Shown piece after piece: positions 36,002 to 43,276 of a DNA stretch of 64,000 nt. The DNA is from Candidatus Hydrogenedentota bacterium. GTDB lineage: Bacteria; Hydrogenedentota; Hydrogenedentia; Hydrogenedentales; SLHB01. Position 1 is the first letter of the stretch. Every line of letters begins with the position of its first letter. Made by a program: the position numbers and the translations under genes. Under the pieces are notes generated by a model. That model did not search any database, was not told the DNA's origin, and saw nothing but the letters and a program-made list of their open reading frames with translations. The DNA lies in the NCBI GenBank assembly GCA_029552745.1, contig JAKPDK010000152.1:62001-126000 (forward strand). Reading direction: 5' to 3'.

Positions 36002-37879
36002 ATGAATATTTCTTTGCGCGGTCTCAAGACAAAACGGATGATCTTATCTGCAGGTATTTTGGTTTTTCTTGTAGTGACGCTATTCGTCACGGTCAGCGCG
36101 CTACGCTCAGACAGCACCGCCGAAAAGTTGCGTCCTTTGTTTGAAGCACAACGTGGTCCTCTCAGTATTACCGTCAGCGTATCCGGTACCATCAAAGCGA
36201 TGGACCGAGAGATACTAACATGTGAAATAGAGGGACAAACGACGATTCTGTACATTATTCCCGAGGGGGAACATGTCAAACAGGGAGACCTGTTAGTAGA
36301 GCTCGACGCCAGCAGACTTCAGGACCAACTCGTGGATCAGGAAATCCGAATACAAAACGCAGAAGCGAGTTTTATTAAGGCGCGAGAAGACCTTGAGGTT
36401 GTCAAAAGTCAGGCTGAGAGCGATATCGAAAAGGCCAAATTGAACTATCAGTTCGCCCAGGAGGACTTGCAAAAGTACACGGCTGGTGATTTCCCATTGA
36501 AGTCCAAGAAAGCAGAGGCGGATGTAACCTTAGCCAAGGCCGACATGAACCGTGCGTTGGAAAAGGTAGAAGGTTCTCGCCGGCTGGCAGAACGCAATTT
36601 CATAACTAAAATTGAACTTGAGGCGGATGAACAAGCGGCCTTGAAGGCACGTTTGGACAAAGAAATGGCTGAAGAACAATTGAAGTTACTTCACGAGTTT
36701 GAATACAAGCGTAATCTAACTCAACTGCAAAGTGCCGTCGAAGAGGCGCGTAAAGCTCTGGAACGCACCGAAAGAAAAGCAAAAGCCGACATCGTTCAGG
36801 CAGAGGCACAGTTCCGAGCGCGCCAATTGGAATTGGATAGAGAAAAGAGCAAGGGAGACAAACTTCGTGAGCAAATATCGAAAGCCAAAATCTACGCTCC
36901 TAGAGATGGACTTGTCGTCTACGCAACAACTGGTCAAAGTAGTCGCCGAGGAAGCACGGAACCTCTCGCGGAAGGGCAGACGGTTCGAGAGCGTCAAGAA
37001 CTTATTTACTTACCTACGACCGATTCGTATAAAGCCGAAGTAAAAGTTCATGAATCGAGTCTTGCTAAGGTATCGGTGGGGTTGCCGGTGCGTCTTGTAG
37101 TGGACGCGCTTCCGGGGAAGACATATGAGGGAACGGTAGAATATATTGCACCCTTGCCCGATGCACAGAGTGTTTGGATGAACCCAGACCTAAAAGTCTA
37201 CAACACAGACATCAAAATTATTGGAAGCACGGAAGGTCTTCGGACGGGCATGAGTTGCCGGGGCGAAATTCTGGTTAAGGAGTATCAAGATGTCGTATAT
37301 GTCCCCGTACAGTGTGTCGTGCGGGAAAGCGGCGAACCCACAGTATATGTGATGAATGGTCAAAAAGTGGAGCGCCGCAAGGTTAAGTTAGGGCTTGACA
37401 ACAATCGTATGGCGTGTATCGAAGAGGGTCTGAAAGAAGGGGAAATGGTGTTACTCGCGCCACCGTTAGCCGCTGATGAGCTGCGCGGGGCGTCCCAAGG
37501 TGGCCCCGGAGGTGAATGGGCAAACTTTGGAAAAACCGTGAATGGGCAATCCGCGCCTCAGGAGACAGGGGGTATTCCATCGGGACAGGTTGGCGAAACG
37601 ACGCCCCCTTCACCACCAGGTGAATCTCTCGCTCCCCCCGAGGCAGGTACCCCGAAGGTAGACCAGCCGCGTCAAGAGGGGACAAATTCATTGAACTTTG
37701 AAGATCTCAGAGAGCGTTTCCGAAACGCCACACCGGAAGAACGGGCAAAAATGCGACAGGAAATGGAACAACGGCTTCAGAATATGAGTCCCGAAGAACG
37801 GCAACAGTTGATGGAGCGGATGCAGCGTTCGCGCGGAGGGCGTCCACCACGTAGGGAGCAACAGGAGCCAACGGAATAA
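36002..37879 (+). CDS. MacA-like periplasmic adaptor with long C-terminal tail
   Basis: A 625-residue HlyD/MacA-family membrane-fusion protein. An N-terminal membrane helix (about 13-34) precedes a lipoyl half (SVSGTIKAMDRE), a very long coiled-coil hairpin (about 110-290), the second lipoyl half (IYAPRDGLVVY) and beta-barrel/membrane-proximal domains (about 340-490). Residues after 500 form a Pro/Gly-rich stretch and then a charged, repetitive helix with TPEERAKMRQEMEQRLQ followed by SPEERQQLMERMQR, resembling Spy-type periplasmic segments; ordinary MacA proteins end near 400. The gene is followed at two bases by its ATPase and then the permease. It should link the inner-membrane MacB-type pump to an outer-membrane channel, which is not encoded here. 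Confidence 0.85.
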   Translation: MNISLRGLKTKRMILSAGILVFLVVTLFVTVSALRSDSTAEKLRPLFEAQRGPLSITVSVSGTIKAMDREILTCEIEGQTTILYIIPEGEHVKQGDLLVELDASRLQDQLVDQEIRIQNAEASFIKAREDLEVVKSQAESDIEKAKLNYQFAQEDLQKYTAGDFPLKSKKAEADVTLAKADMNRALEKVEGSRRLAERNFITKIELEADEQAALKARLDKEMAEEQLKLLHEFEYKRNLTQLQSAVEEARKALERTERKAKADIVQAEAQFRARQLELDREKSKGDKLREQISKAKIYAPRDGLVVYATTGQSSRRGSTEPLAEGQTVRERQELIYLPTTDSYKAEVKVHESSLAKVSVGLPVRLVVDALPGKTYEGTVEYIAPLPDAQSVWMNPDLKVYNTDIKIIGSTEGLRTGMSCRGEILVKEYQDVVYVPVQCVVRESGEPTVYVMNGQKVERRKVKLGLDNNRMACIEEGLKEGEMVLLAPPLAADELRGASQGGPGGEWANFGKTVNGQSAPQETGGIPSGQVGETTPPSPPGESLAPPEAGTPKVDQPRQEGTNSLNFEDLRERFRNATPEERAKMRQEMEQRLQNMSPEERQQLMERMQRSRGGRPPRREQQEPTE

Positions 37880-37881
37880 CG

Positions 37882-38580
37882 ATGACAGAAGCCCATTCGA
37901 ACGGTGTTGTCGTGCTCGAGGATGTTCGCAAGACCTACCTGATGGGCTCGGAACAGGTTCATGCGCTGGCTGGGATCTCCCTGAAAATCGAGCCGGGAGT
38001 ATTTTGCGCCATCATGGGACCTAGTGGTTCCGGGAAAAGCACCCTGCTGAACTTGCTGGGGTGTTTGGATCGTCCTACGTCAGGTAAATATTTCTTGGCT
38101 GGAAACGACGTCAGCAAATTGAACGATGACGAACTCAGTGAACTGCGTCTTAAATATCTCGGATTTGTTTTTCAGAGTTTCAATTTGATTCCACAACTGA
38201 CGGTGCGTGAAAACATTGCCCTGCCTCTATTCTACCTGGGATGGGATGCCGCCAAAAGTGCTGCCCGAGCGGTTGAACTTGCCGAAATGGTGGGACTAGG
38301 AAATCGAATAAACCACAAACCATCTGAACTGTCCGGTGGGCAGCAGCAACGCGTTGCCATAGCCAGGGCATTGGCAAATGACCCCAAAATTATCCTCGCC
38401 GATGAGCCGACGGGAAATTTGGATTCTGCGACCGGGGAGCAGGTGATGGAGCTCCTGAAATCGCTCAATGAAAGTGGGAAAACCATTATTATGGTCACGC
38501 ATGAGCCAGACATCGCCGCCTATGCAGGTCGGCGAATCCACATGCGAGATGGCCACGTGGAATATATTGAAAATGTTTAA
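37882..38580 (+). CDS. MacB/LolD-type ABC transporter ATPase
   Basis: A 232-residue ATPase of the MacB/LolD/FtsE group. Walker A is GPSGSGKST, the Q-loop VFQSFNLIPQLT, the signature LSGGQQQR, Walker B IILADEPTGNLDS and the switch His in MVTHEP. It begins two bases after the adaptor gene and overlaps the permease gene by eight bases, so the three make a tripartite efflux or lipoprotein-release pump with ATPase and permease on separate chains, unlike E. coli MacB where they are fused. Confidence 0.92.
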   Translation: MTEAHSNGVVVLEDVRKTYLMGSEQVHALAGISLKIEPGVFCAIMGPSGSGKSTLLNLLGCLDRPTSGKYFLAGNDVSKLNDDELSELRLKYLGFVFQSFNLIPQLTVRENIALPLFYLGWDAAKSAARAVELAEMVGLGNRINHKPSELSGGQQQRVAIARALANDPKIILADEPTGNLDSATGEQVMELLKSLNESGKTIIMVTHEPDIAAYAGRRIHMRDGHVEYIENV

Positions 38581-39850
38581 GTTGGAGCGGCTTCGTCTAC
38601 GGCAAAATATAGAACTGGGCATCAAGAATTTAATGCTCCATAAGCTCCGTTCGTCCTTGACGATGCTGGGAATTGTGTTCGGCGTGGCAAGTGTCATCGC
38701 CATGTTGTCCATTGGGGAAGGGGCGAGCAAAGAAGCATTGGAACAAATCCGCAAGCTTGGTAGCCGTAACATTATCATCACATCTATAAAACCTGTTGAG
38801 GATAGGCAGGCTGCTGCTACCACCAGTTTCATGAGTGTTTACGGTCTTTACTATGAAGATGAACAGAGAATTCGGGAGGCTTTTCCCCAGGTTGTCGCAA
38901 CAGCACCCATTAAGCTCATTCGGAAGGAGGGGCGTTTGTTCGAGCGTGCCCTGGAATTAAGAGTTGTCGGTACAACGCCGGAATGGTTTGAGTTAGTGAA
39001 ACGGCGAATTGTGGCCGGGCGACCTTTGTTGCCGAGAGATATCGACAAGTCTTCGCCGGTTGTTGTTTTGACAGAATATGGCGCCCGCCGTTTGCTGGCG
39101 ACCGAAGAAACGATTGGACAATTGCTTCGGATAGGAAGAGATTATTTTGAGGTGGTGGGTATTGTTCAGAGTGAAGAAGGGGGTAGCAGTGGGATTCAGA
39201 TGCCTGACCAGGAAGTTGATGCCTATATTCCCATTAACGTAGCGAAGCAGCGGTTCGGAGATATTTTTACGTTGGTCACGTCCGGTAGCAGAGAGATGGA
39301 AAGAGTGGAATTACATCAACTAATTGTTGAGACCGCTACAAACGAAGATGTGGAACCCACGGCGGCTGGAATTTCCGCAATGTTGCAACGCTTTCACAAG
39401 AAGGTGGACTACCGAGTCGATATCCCCTTGGCACTGCTTCGGCAGGCTGAAGCAACGAAACGCACCTTTAACATCGTTCTGGGTTCTATCGCTGGGATAA
39501 GCCTTCTAGTTGGCGGTATAGGAATTATGAATATCATGTTGGCAAACGTGACAGAACGGACGCGGGAAATCGGTATTCGTAGAGCCATTGGGGCAAAACG
39601 TAAACAGATTGTTATTCAGTTTCTCGTAGAGACGGTCGTCCTTTCGACTATTGGAGGGTTTATTGGGATTCTTTTGGGTGTGGCAATCCCTCTGGCTGTA
39701 ACCTATCTTGCCAAAATGCCCACAGTAGTGACCTTGTGGAGTCTTTTGCTCTCTGTTGGGATCAGCATGAGTGTTGGGGTCATTTTTGGTTTATATCCGG
39801 CGATACGTGCGAGCAATCTTGATCCCATCGAGGCTCTACGTCACGAGTGA
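38573..39850 (+). CDS. MacB-type ABC transporter permease
   Basis: A 425-residue type VII ABC permease (MacB/FtsX family). One membrane helix near the start (KLRSSLTMLGIVFGVASVIAM), a periplasmic MacB_PCD domain (about 50-290), then the three-helix FtsX domain with GIGIMNIMLANVTERTREIGIRRAIGAK and a final GLYPAIRASNLDPIEALRHE, the usual C-terminal signature. I chose the ATG at 38573, which overlaps the ATPase stop; the longer reading from 38468 only duplicates ATPase coding sequence in another frame. Together with the two genes upstream it probably drives mechanotransmission export of a small molecule or lipid-linked substrate. Confidence 0.9.
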   Translation: MFKLERLRLRQNIELGIKNLMLHKLRSSLTMLGIVFGVASVIAMLSIGEGASKEALEQIRKLGSRNIIITSIKPVEDRQAAATTSFMSVYGLYYEDEQRIREAFPQVVATAPIKLIRKEGRLFERALELRVVGTTPEWFELVKRRIVAGRPLLPRDIDKSSPVVVLTEYGARRLLATEETIGQLLRIGRDYFEVVGIVQSEEGGSSGIQMPDQEVDAYIPINVAKQRFGDIFTLVTSGSREMERVELHQLIVETATNEDVEPTAAGISAMLQRFHKKVDYRVDIPLALLRQAEATKRTFNIVLGSIAGISLLVGGIGIMNIMLANVTERTREIGIRRAIGAKRKQIVIQFLVETVVLSTIGGFIGILLGVAIPLAVTYLAKMPTVVTLWSLLLSVGISMSVGVIFGLYPAIRASNLDPIEALRHE

Positions 39851-39869
39851 GGCTCCTGCGCAATCATGG

Positions 39870-40262
39870 TCATTTCTTGTGGTCTAACTGTCGACCTCTG
39901 ATCTGGCACTCTGTGCCACTGCAGGCACCACTTTCCGTCATAGACCATTTCTCGCCGTTCTTTTCGTAATAGAAGGTATACCCAACATATCGTTCTTTGT
40001 CTCCCGCATCATTGGCAGCGATATACAAAGCGACTTTTCCAAAGGGTTGTCCCCAAAATAAGTATTTTTTGCTTGTCGTTGTCTCAAAACCAACAACACG
40101 TATACTAGGATCGAACTGGAGATAATCGATTATCTGGGGCTTAGCTACTTCCAGTAGTTCCTTTTTCAGGTTGGAGGAATCAATATAATTAAAAATCCCA
40201 CCTACAGCGAGCCCAGCTAAACTTAACACAAGGAAGGTCTGTCGGAGTTGCATTTGTTTCAT
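39870..40262 (-). CDS. Small exported or membrane-anchored protein, unknown
   Basis: A 130-residue protein with a hydrophobic N-terminus (about 8-27) and a soluble rest predicted to lie outside the cytoplasm. It contains a pair of cysteines close together (GACSGTEC) that could form a disulfide. AAGGA precedes the ATG on the minus strand at a good distance, supporting a real gene. No family recognised. It is convergent with the MacB-like permease gene, 19 bases away. Confidence 0.65.
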   Translation of the reverse strand: MKQMQLRQTFLVLSLAGLAVGGIFNYIDSSNLKKELLEVAKPQIIDYLQFDPSIRVVGFETTTSKKYLFWGQPFGKVALYIAANDAGDKERYVGYTFYYEKNGEKWSMTESGACSGTECQIRGRQLDHKK

Positions 40263-40398
40263 CCTTATTAATAAGCCTTACGATATACCGATTTGGGCGG
40301 CAGTGCAAGGAAGCATTGACATGGAATAAGGTATCCTACTAAACTGGTTTAACTCTGATACCAATTCAAAACCCATTTGGCAAAAAGGAGGACAGCTT

Positions 40399-40950
40399 AT
40401 GAAAACGGTATTGGTACCGCTTGCTCAGGGCTGTGAAGAGTTGGAAGCGGTCACTATCATAGACCTCTTGAGACGTGCCGAAGTTACGGTTGTCACCGCT
40501 GGTCTGGATGACCAGCCGGTCACGGCGAGTCGTGGTGTCAGGCTTATCCCAGATACAACATTAGATGAAGCATTGAAACGTGAATATGACATGGTTGTGC
40601 TGCCCGGCGGCCTTCCGGGCGCCGATAACCTAAACAATGATCCCCGGATTCAGGCGCTGCTCCAGAAAATGGCATCGCAGAATAGATACGTGGCTGCAAT
40701 TTGTGCAGCGCCTGCCATTTTGGGCAAAGCGGGTTTACTGAAAGGCAAGAAAGCAACAAGTTATCCCGGTTTTCTAGACAAGATGGGACTTCCCGATGTA
40801 CAGTACACGGGCGCAGCAGTAGAATGCGATGGAAACGTTGTGACTTCCCGCGGTCCTGGTACAGCGATGGATTTCGCTCTTAAACTCATCGAGATCCTGC
40901 GAGGCCCCGATGTGAAAAAGAAGGTGGAAGACGGTCTAGTACGTTCGTAA
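40399..40950 (+). CDS. DJ-1/PfpI family protein, YajL-like
   Basis: A 183-residue protein of the DJ-1/ThiJ/PfpI superfamily. The reactive cysteine lies in the elbow VAAICAAPAIL (C102), with the conserved acid near residues 13-16 (GCEELEA) and VVLPGGLPGA, TSYPG and TSRGPGTAMDFAL, all typical of YajL/DJ-1. Members act as stress proteins, often described as protein or nucleotide deglycases or redox chaperones; the exact reaction is debated. AAGGAGG lies eight bases before the ATG. It is followed by the sugar isomerase gene 38 bases on. Confidence 0.88.
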   Translation: MKTVLVPLAQGCEELEAVTIIDLLRRAEVTVVTAGLDDQPVTASRGVRLIPDTTLDEALKREYDMVVLPGGLPGADNLNNDPRIQALLQKMASQNRYVAAICAAPAILGKAGLLKGKKATSYPGFLDKMGLPDVQYTGAAVECDGNVVTSRGPGTAMDFALKLIEILRGPDVKKKVEDGLVRS

Positions 40951-40988
40951 TATCACATTTTGAGTAGTCGGAGTAGGGGAATACGGTT

Positions 40989-41843
40989 ATGTTTTTTTCA
41001 GGCATATCGGATGAGGCGGGTCAGTCCTTAACGACCCAAATCAAAGCGCACAAGGAGTTGGGGTGGTGTTACATGGAGTTGCGGGTGGTGGACGGTACGA
41101 ATATCACTTCTGTACCTGATGACAAGTTTGAAGAAGTATGTCGCCAACTCTCTGAGAACGGCATGAAAGTCTCGTGTTTTGCCTCCGCAATCGCAAATTG
41201 GGCTCGTCCTATCACCTGCGACCCACAGATCGACATAGATGATTTAAAACGAGCGATACCCCGCATGCACCGACTCAACACGCCCTTTATTCGGGTGATG
41301 AGTTATCCTAACGATCCGAAGAATCCTTTGCCTGAAAACGAGTGGAGAAACGAAGCTATCCGACGAATGAAAGTCTTGGCAAAAATTGCCGAGGACGGTG
41401 GCGTTGTTATGGTACACGAGAATTGCAGTGGCTGGGGCGGTCTCTCTGCAGAAAACAGCAATATTTTGCTGGGAGAAGTCAATAGTAAAGCGCTGAGAGT
41501 AGTCTATGATACAGGTAATCCGGTCACCTATGGGCAAGATCCTTGGGAATATTACAAAGCCGTTTTCAAAGACATTGTCTACGTTCACATTAAAGATGCA
41601 AAAAAAGTTAACGGGGAAGATATCTACACCTATTGTGGCGAAGGCGACGGAAGAGTGAGAGATATTGTTCGAGATTTATTGGCAAATGGATATGATGGCG
41701 GATTCTCCATTGAGCCTCATCTAGCCGCGATTATCCATACGGGACAAAAGGCGCAAAGCGAAGCGGCTTTGTATGAATCATACACAGAATATGGACGCCG
41801 CCTGATGAAGATTGTAGAGGAAGTCAAGCCTTCTAGTCTGTAG
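40989..41843 (+). CDS. Sugar phosphate isomerase/epimerase (AP-endonuclease 2 fold)
   Basis: A 284-residue TIM-barrel protein of the xylose-isomerase-like family 2 (IolE/hydroxypyruvate isomerase relatives). FFSGISDEAG begins the barrel, VMVHENCSGWG carries an expected metal-binding Glu, VVYDTGNP the Asp, VHIKDAKKV the His/Lys pair and GFSIEPHL the final Glu. Such proteins isomerise or epimerise keto sugars and inositol derivatives. It is adjacent to the DJ-1-like gene and convergent with the epimerase gene, overlapping it by eleven bases. Confidence 0.83.
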   Translation: MFFSGISDEAGQSLTTQIKAHKELGWCYMELRVVDGTNITSVPDDKFEEVCRQLSENGMKVSCFASAIANWARPITCDPQIDIDDLKRAIPRMHRLNTPFIRVMSYPNDPKNPLPENEWRNEAIRRMKVLAKIAEDGGVVMVHENCSGWGGLSAENSNILLGEVNSKALRVVYDTGNPVTYGQDPWEYYKAVFKDIVYVHIKDAKKVNGEDIYTYCGEGDGRVRDIVRDLLANGYDGGFSIEPHLAAIIHTGQKAQSEAALYESYTEYGRRLMKIVEEVKPSSL

Positions 41844-42795
41844 AAACTTGGCGGGAAAGATACCACGCCACCGTTTTTTCAATGCCCTCTTCCATAGAGT
41901 ATTTTGGGGCGTAACCAAGAAGCTCCCGCGCTTTGTCAATGTTTGCATAGGTGATGGAGACATCTCCGGGTTGCAGGGGTTGTTGCTCGATTAACGCTTT
42001 TTTGCCGAGAGCTCGCTCAATCAGGCGGATCAGATCTAACAACGTGGTAGTCCGGCTCTCGCCGAGGTTGAAAATCTCATACCGAAAAGGTTTGTCAATC
42101 GCTTTTTCCAAACCATCAAGTATGTCGTCAATAAATGTATAGTCTCGCTGTGTGGATCCGTCCCCAAACATCGGTACCGGTTTCTCTCTATCGATAAGAC
42201 GTATAAACTTGTGGATGGCCATGTCGGGTCGTTGCCGTGGACCGTAGACAGTAAAAAAACGCAGCATGGTAACGTTCAAGCCGTAAATATGACTGTAGAC
42301 GTGGCCTTGAAGTTCATTCATGCGTTTGGTTGCAGCATAGGGACTTATCGGTGTCATCACAGGGTCTTCTTCGCTGAAAGGGACTCGGGTGGACCCACCG
42401 TACACAGAGGAACTCGACGCAAATACCAAATGCGAAGGACGAAAGTCCCGACATGCATCCAGTATGTGTTGAGAACCAATAACATTTACCCTGTTGTAAA
42501 GATTGGGGTCTTTTAGAGAGGGACGCACGCCCGCCCGTGCCGCAAGATGAACGACCACATCTGGACGTTCTTTTCCAAAAACATCTCGAACAGCTTGTTC
42601 ATCACAAATGTCCATTTCGTACAGGCGCCAGTTGGGGTGTTGAGCCGCCTTCGCAATGTTGTCCCGTTTCACCGACGGATCGTAATAATCATTAAAATCA
42701 TCTATGCCGATAACGCAATCGCCGCGGCTTAAAAGTCTATCTGCTAAGCTCGAACCAATGAAACCCGCGGCACCGGTGATTAAAATTTTTCTCAT
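41833..42795 (-). CDS. NAD-dependent UDP-sugar epimerase (UDP-glucuronate 4-epimerase-like)
   Basis: A 320-residue extended short-chain dehydrogenase. TGAAGFIGSSLADRLL binds NAD, FASSSSVYGG provides the catalytic Ser, and SPYAATKRMNE the Tyr and Lys. NPQK-like loop, RQRPDMAIHKFIRLID and FGDGSTQRDYTFIDDI are typical of UDP-glucuronate 4-epimerases and their relatives (CapI/GalE-like). It supplies UDP-galacturonate or a similar sugar nucleotide for envelope polysaccharides. The ATG at 42795 lies close behind AAGGTCAAGGAA; the in-frame 42834 start adds 13 residues ahead of the Rossmann start and is less likely. Confidence 0.85.
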   Translation of the reverse strand: MRKILITGAAGFIGSSLADRLLSRGDCVIGIDDFNDYYDPSVKRDNIAKAAQHPNWRLYEMDICDEQAVRDVFGKERPDVVVHLAARAGVRPSLKDPNLYNRVNVIGSQHILDACRDFRPSHLVFASSSSVYGGSTRVPFSEEDPVMTPISPYAATKRMNELQGHVYSHIYGLNVTMLRFFTVYGPRQRPDMAIHKFIRLIDREKPVPMFGDGSTQRDYTFIDDILDGLEKAIDKPFRYEIFNLGESRTTTLLDLIRLIERALGKKALIEQQPLQPGDVSITYANIDKARELLGYAPKYSMEEGIEKTVAWYLSRQVSTD

Positions 42796-43035
42796 TTCCT
42801 TGACCTTCGAAATAGACACGAAAACGCGTAGCATCCTACCAACCCCAATTGTCTTGTAGCAAATGAATGTATAAACCTCGTTGTTTTGGAAGTTTATGTT
42901 TGAGTTGTCATTTGAAATAGCGCTTTTGCATCAAAAATAAGGGAAAATGGCAACCCAAGTACCGTTTAGAGTTTGTCAGGGCAGTCAAAATCCTTGCAAA
43001 TATAGCCAGCTTGTGCCTAACAGTACCGATTTACA

Positions 43036-43067
43036 ATGTAAGCGCCAGGTAGAGCCAATGCTTACAT
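43036..43067. repeat. Inverted repeat ATGTAAGC/GCTTACAT
   Basis: ATGTAAGC (43036-43043) and GCTTACAT (43060-43067) are perfect inverted copies around a 16-base centre. Outer bases CCGAT and ATCGG flank them and can extend the pairing with a bulge. It could be an operator or an RNA stem. Confidence 0.6.
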
Positions 43068-43104
43068 CGGTGTTACGACAGCGTCTTGTGGCTCGTTATA
43101 GGTC

Positions 43105-43147
43105 GGGTGGGACTACGCCCGGCTAGTAAAAGGGTGAGACTGCGTCC
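43105..43147 (+). repeat. Two tandem, similar hairpins
   Basis: GGGTGGGACTACGCCC (43105-43120) and GGGTGAGACTGCGTCC (43132-43147) agree at 13 of 16 positions and begin 27 bases apart. Each folds into a five-pair stem (GGGTG with CGCCC or CGTCC) with a six-base loop (GGACTA or AGACTG). The one stem difference turns a G-C into a G-U pair, so pairing is kept. Function unknown. Confidence 0.55.
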
Positions 43148-43276
43148 AACAGTAAATAACTCCTACCGCTGATAGTTTCGAACAACCGTTGCGAAACGAA
43201 GATTTGACCTCGAGGAGTATCTGTGTTTTAGTATTCGACTCGGGTTACCTTGAAAGCAATAAAAAGGTGAAGTTCT

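Larger units (their letters stand above)
42796..43276. other. Long intergenic region with inverted repeats and tandem hairpins
   Basis: About 480 bases between the divergent epimerase and GH127 genes hold no convincing reading frame. The notable content is an 8-base inverted repeat at 43036-43067 and two similar hairpins at 43105-43147, listed separately. AAAGGTGAAG lies just before the GH127 start. TTGACC at about 43204 could be a -35 box but no good -10 follows at the right spacing. Confidence 0.6.

Noticed and set aside
40316-40338. TTGACA followed by TACTAA as promoter of the DJ-1-like gene
   Set aside because: Spacer is only 15 bases and the -10 is poor.
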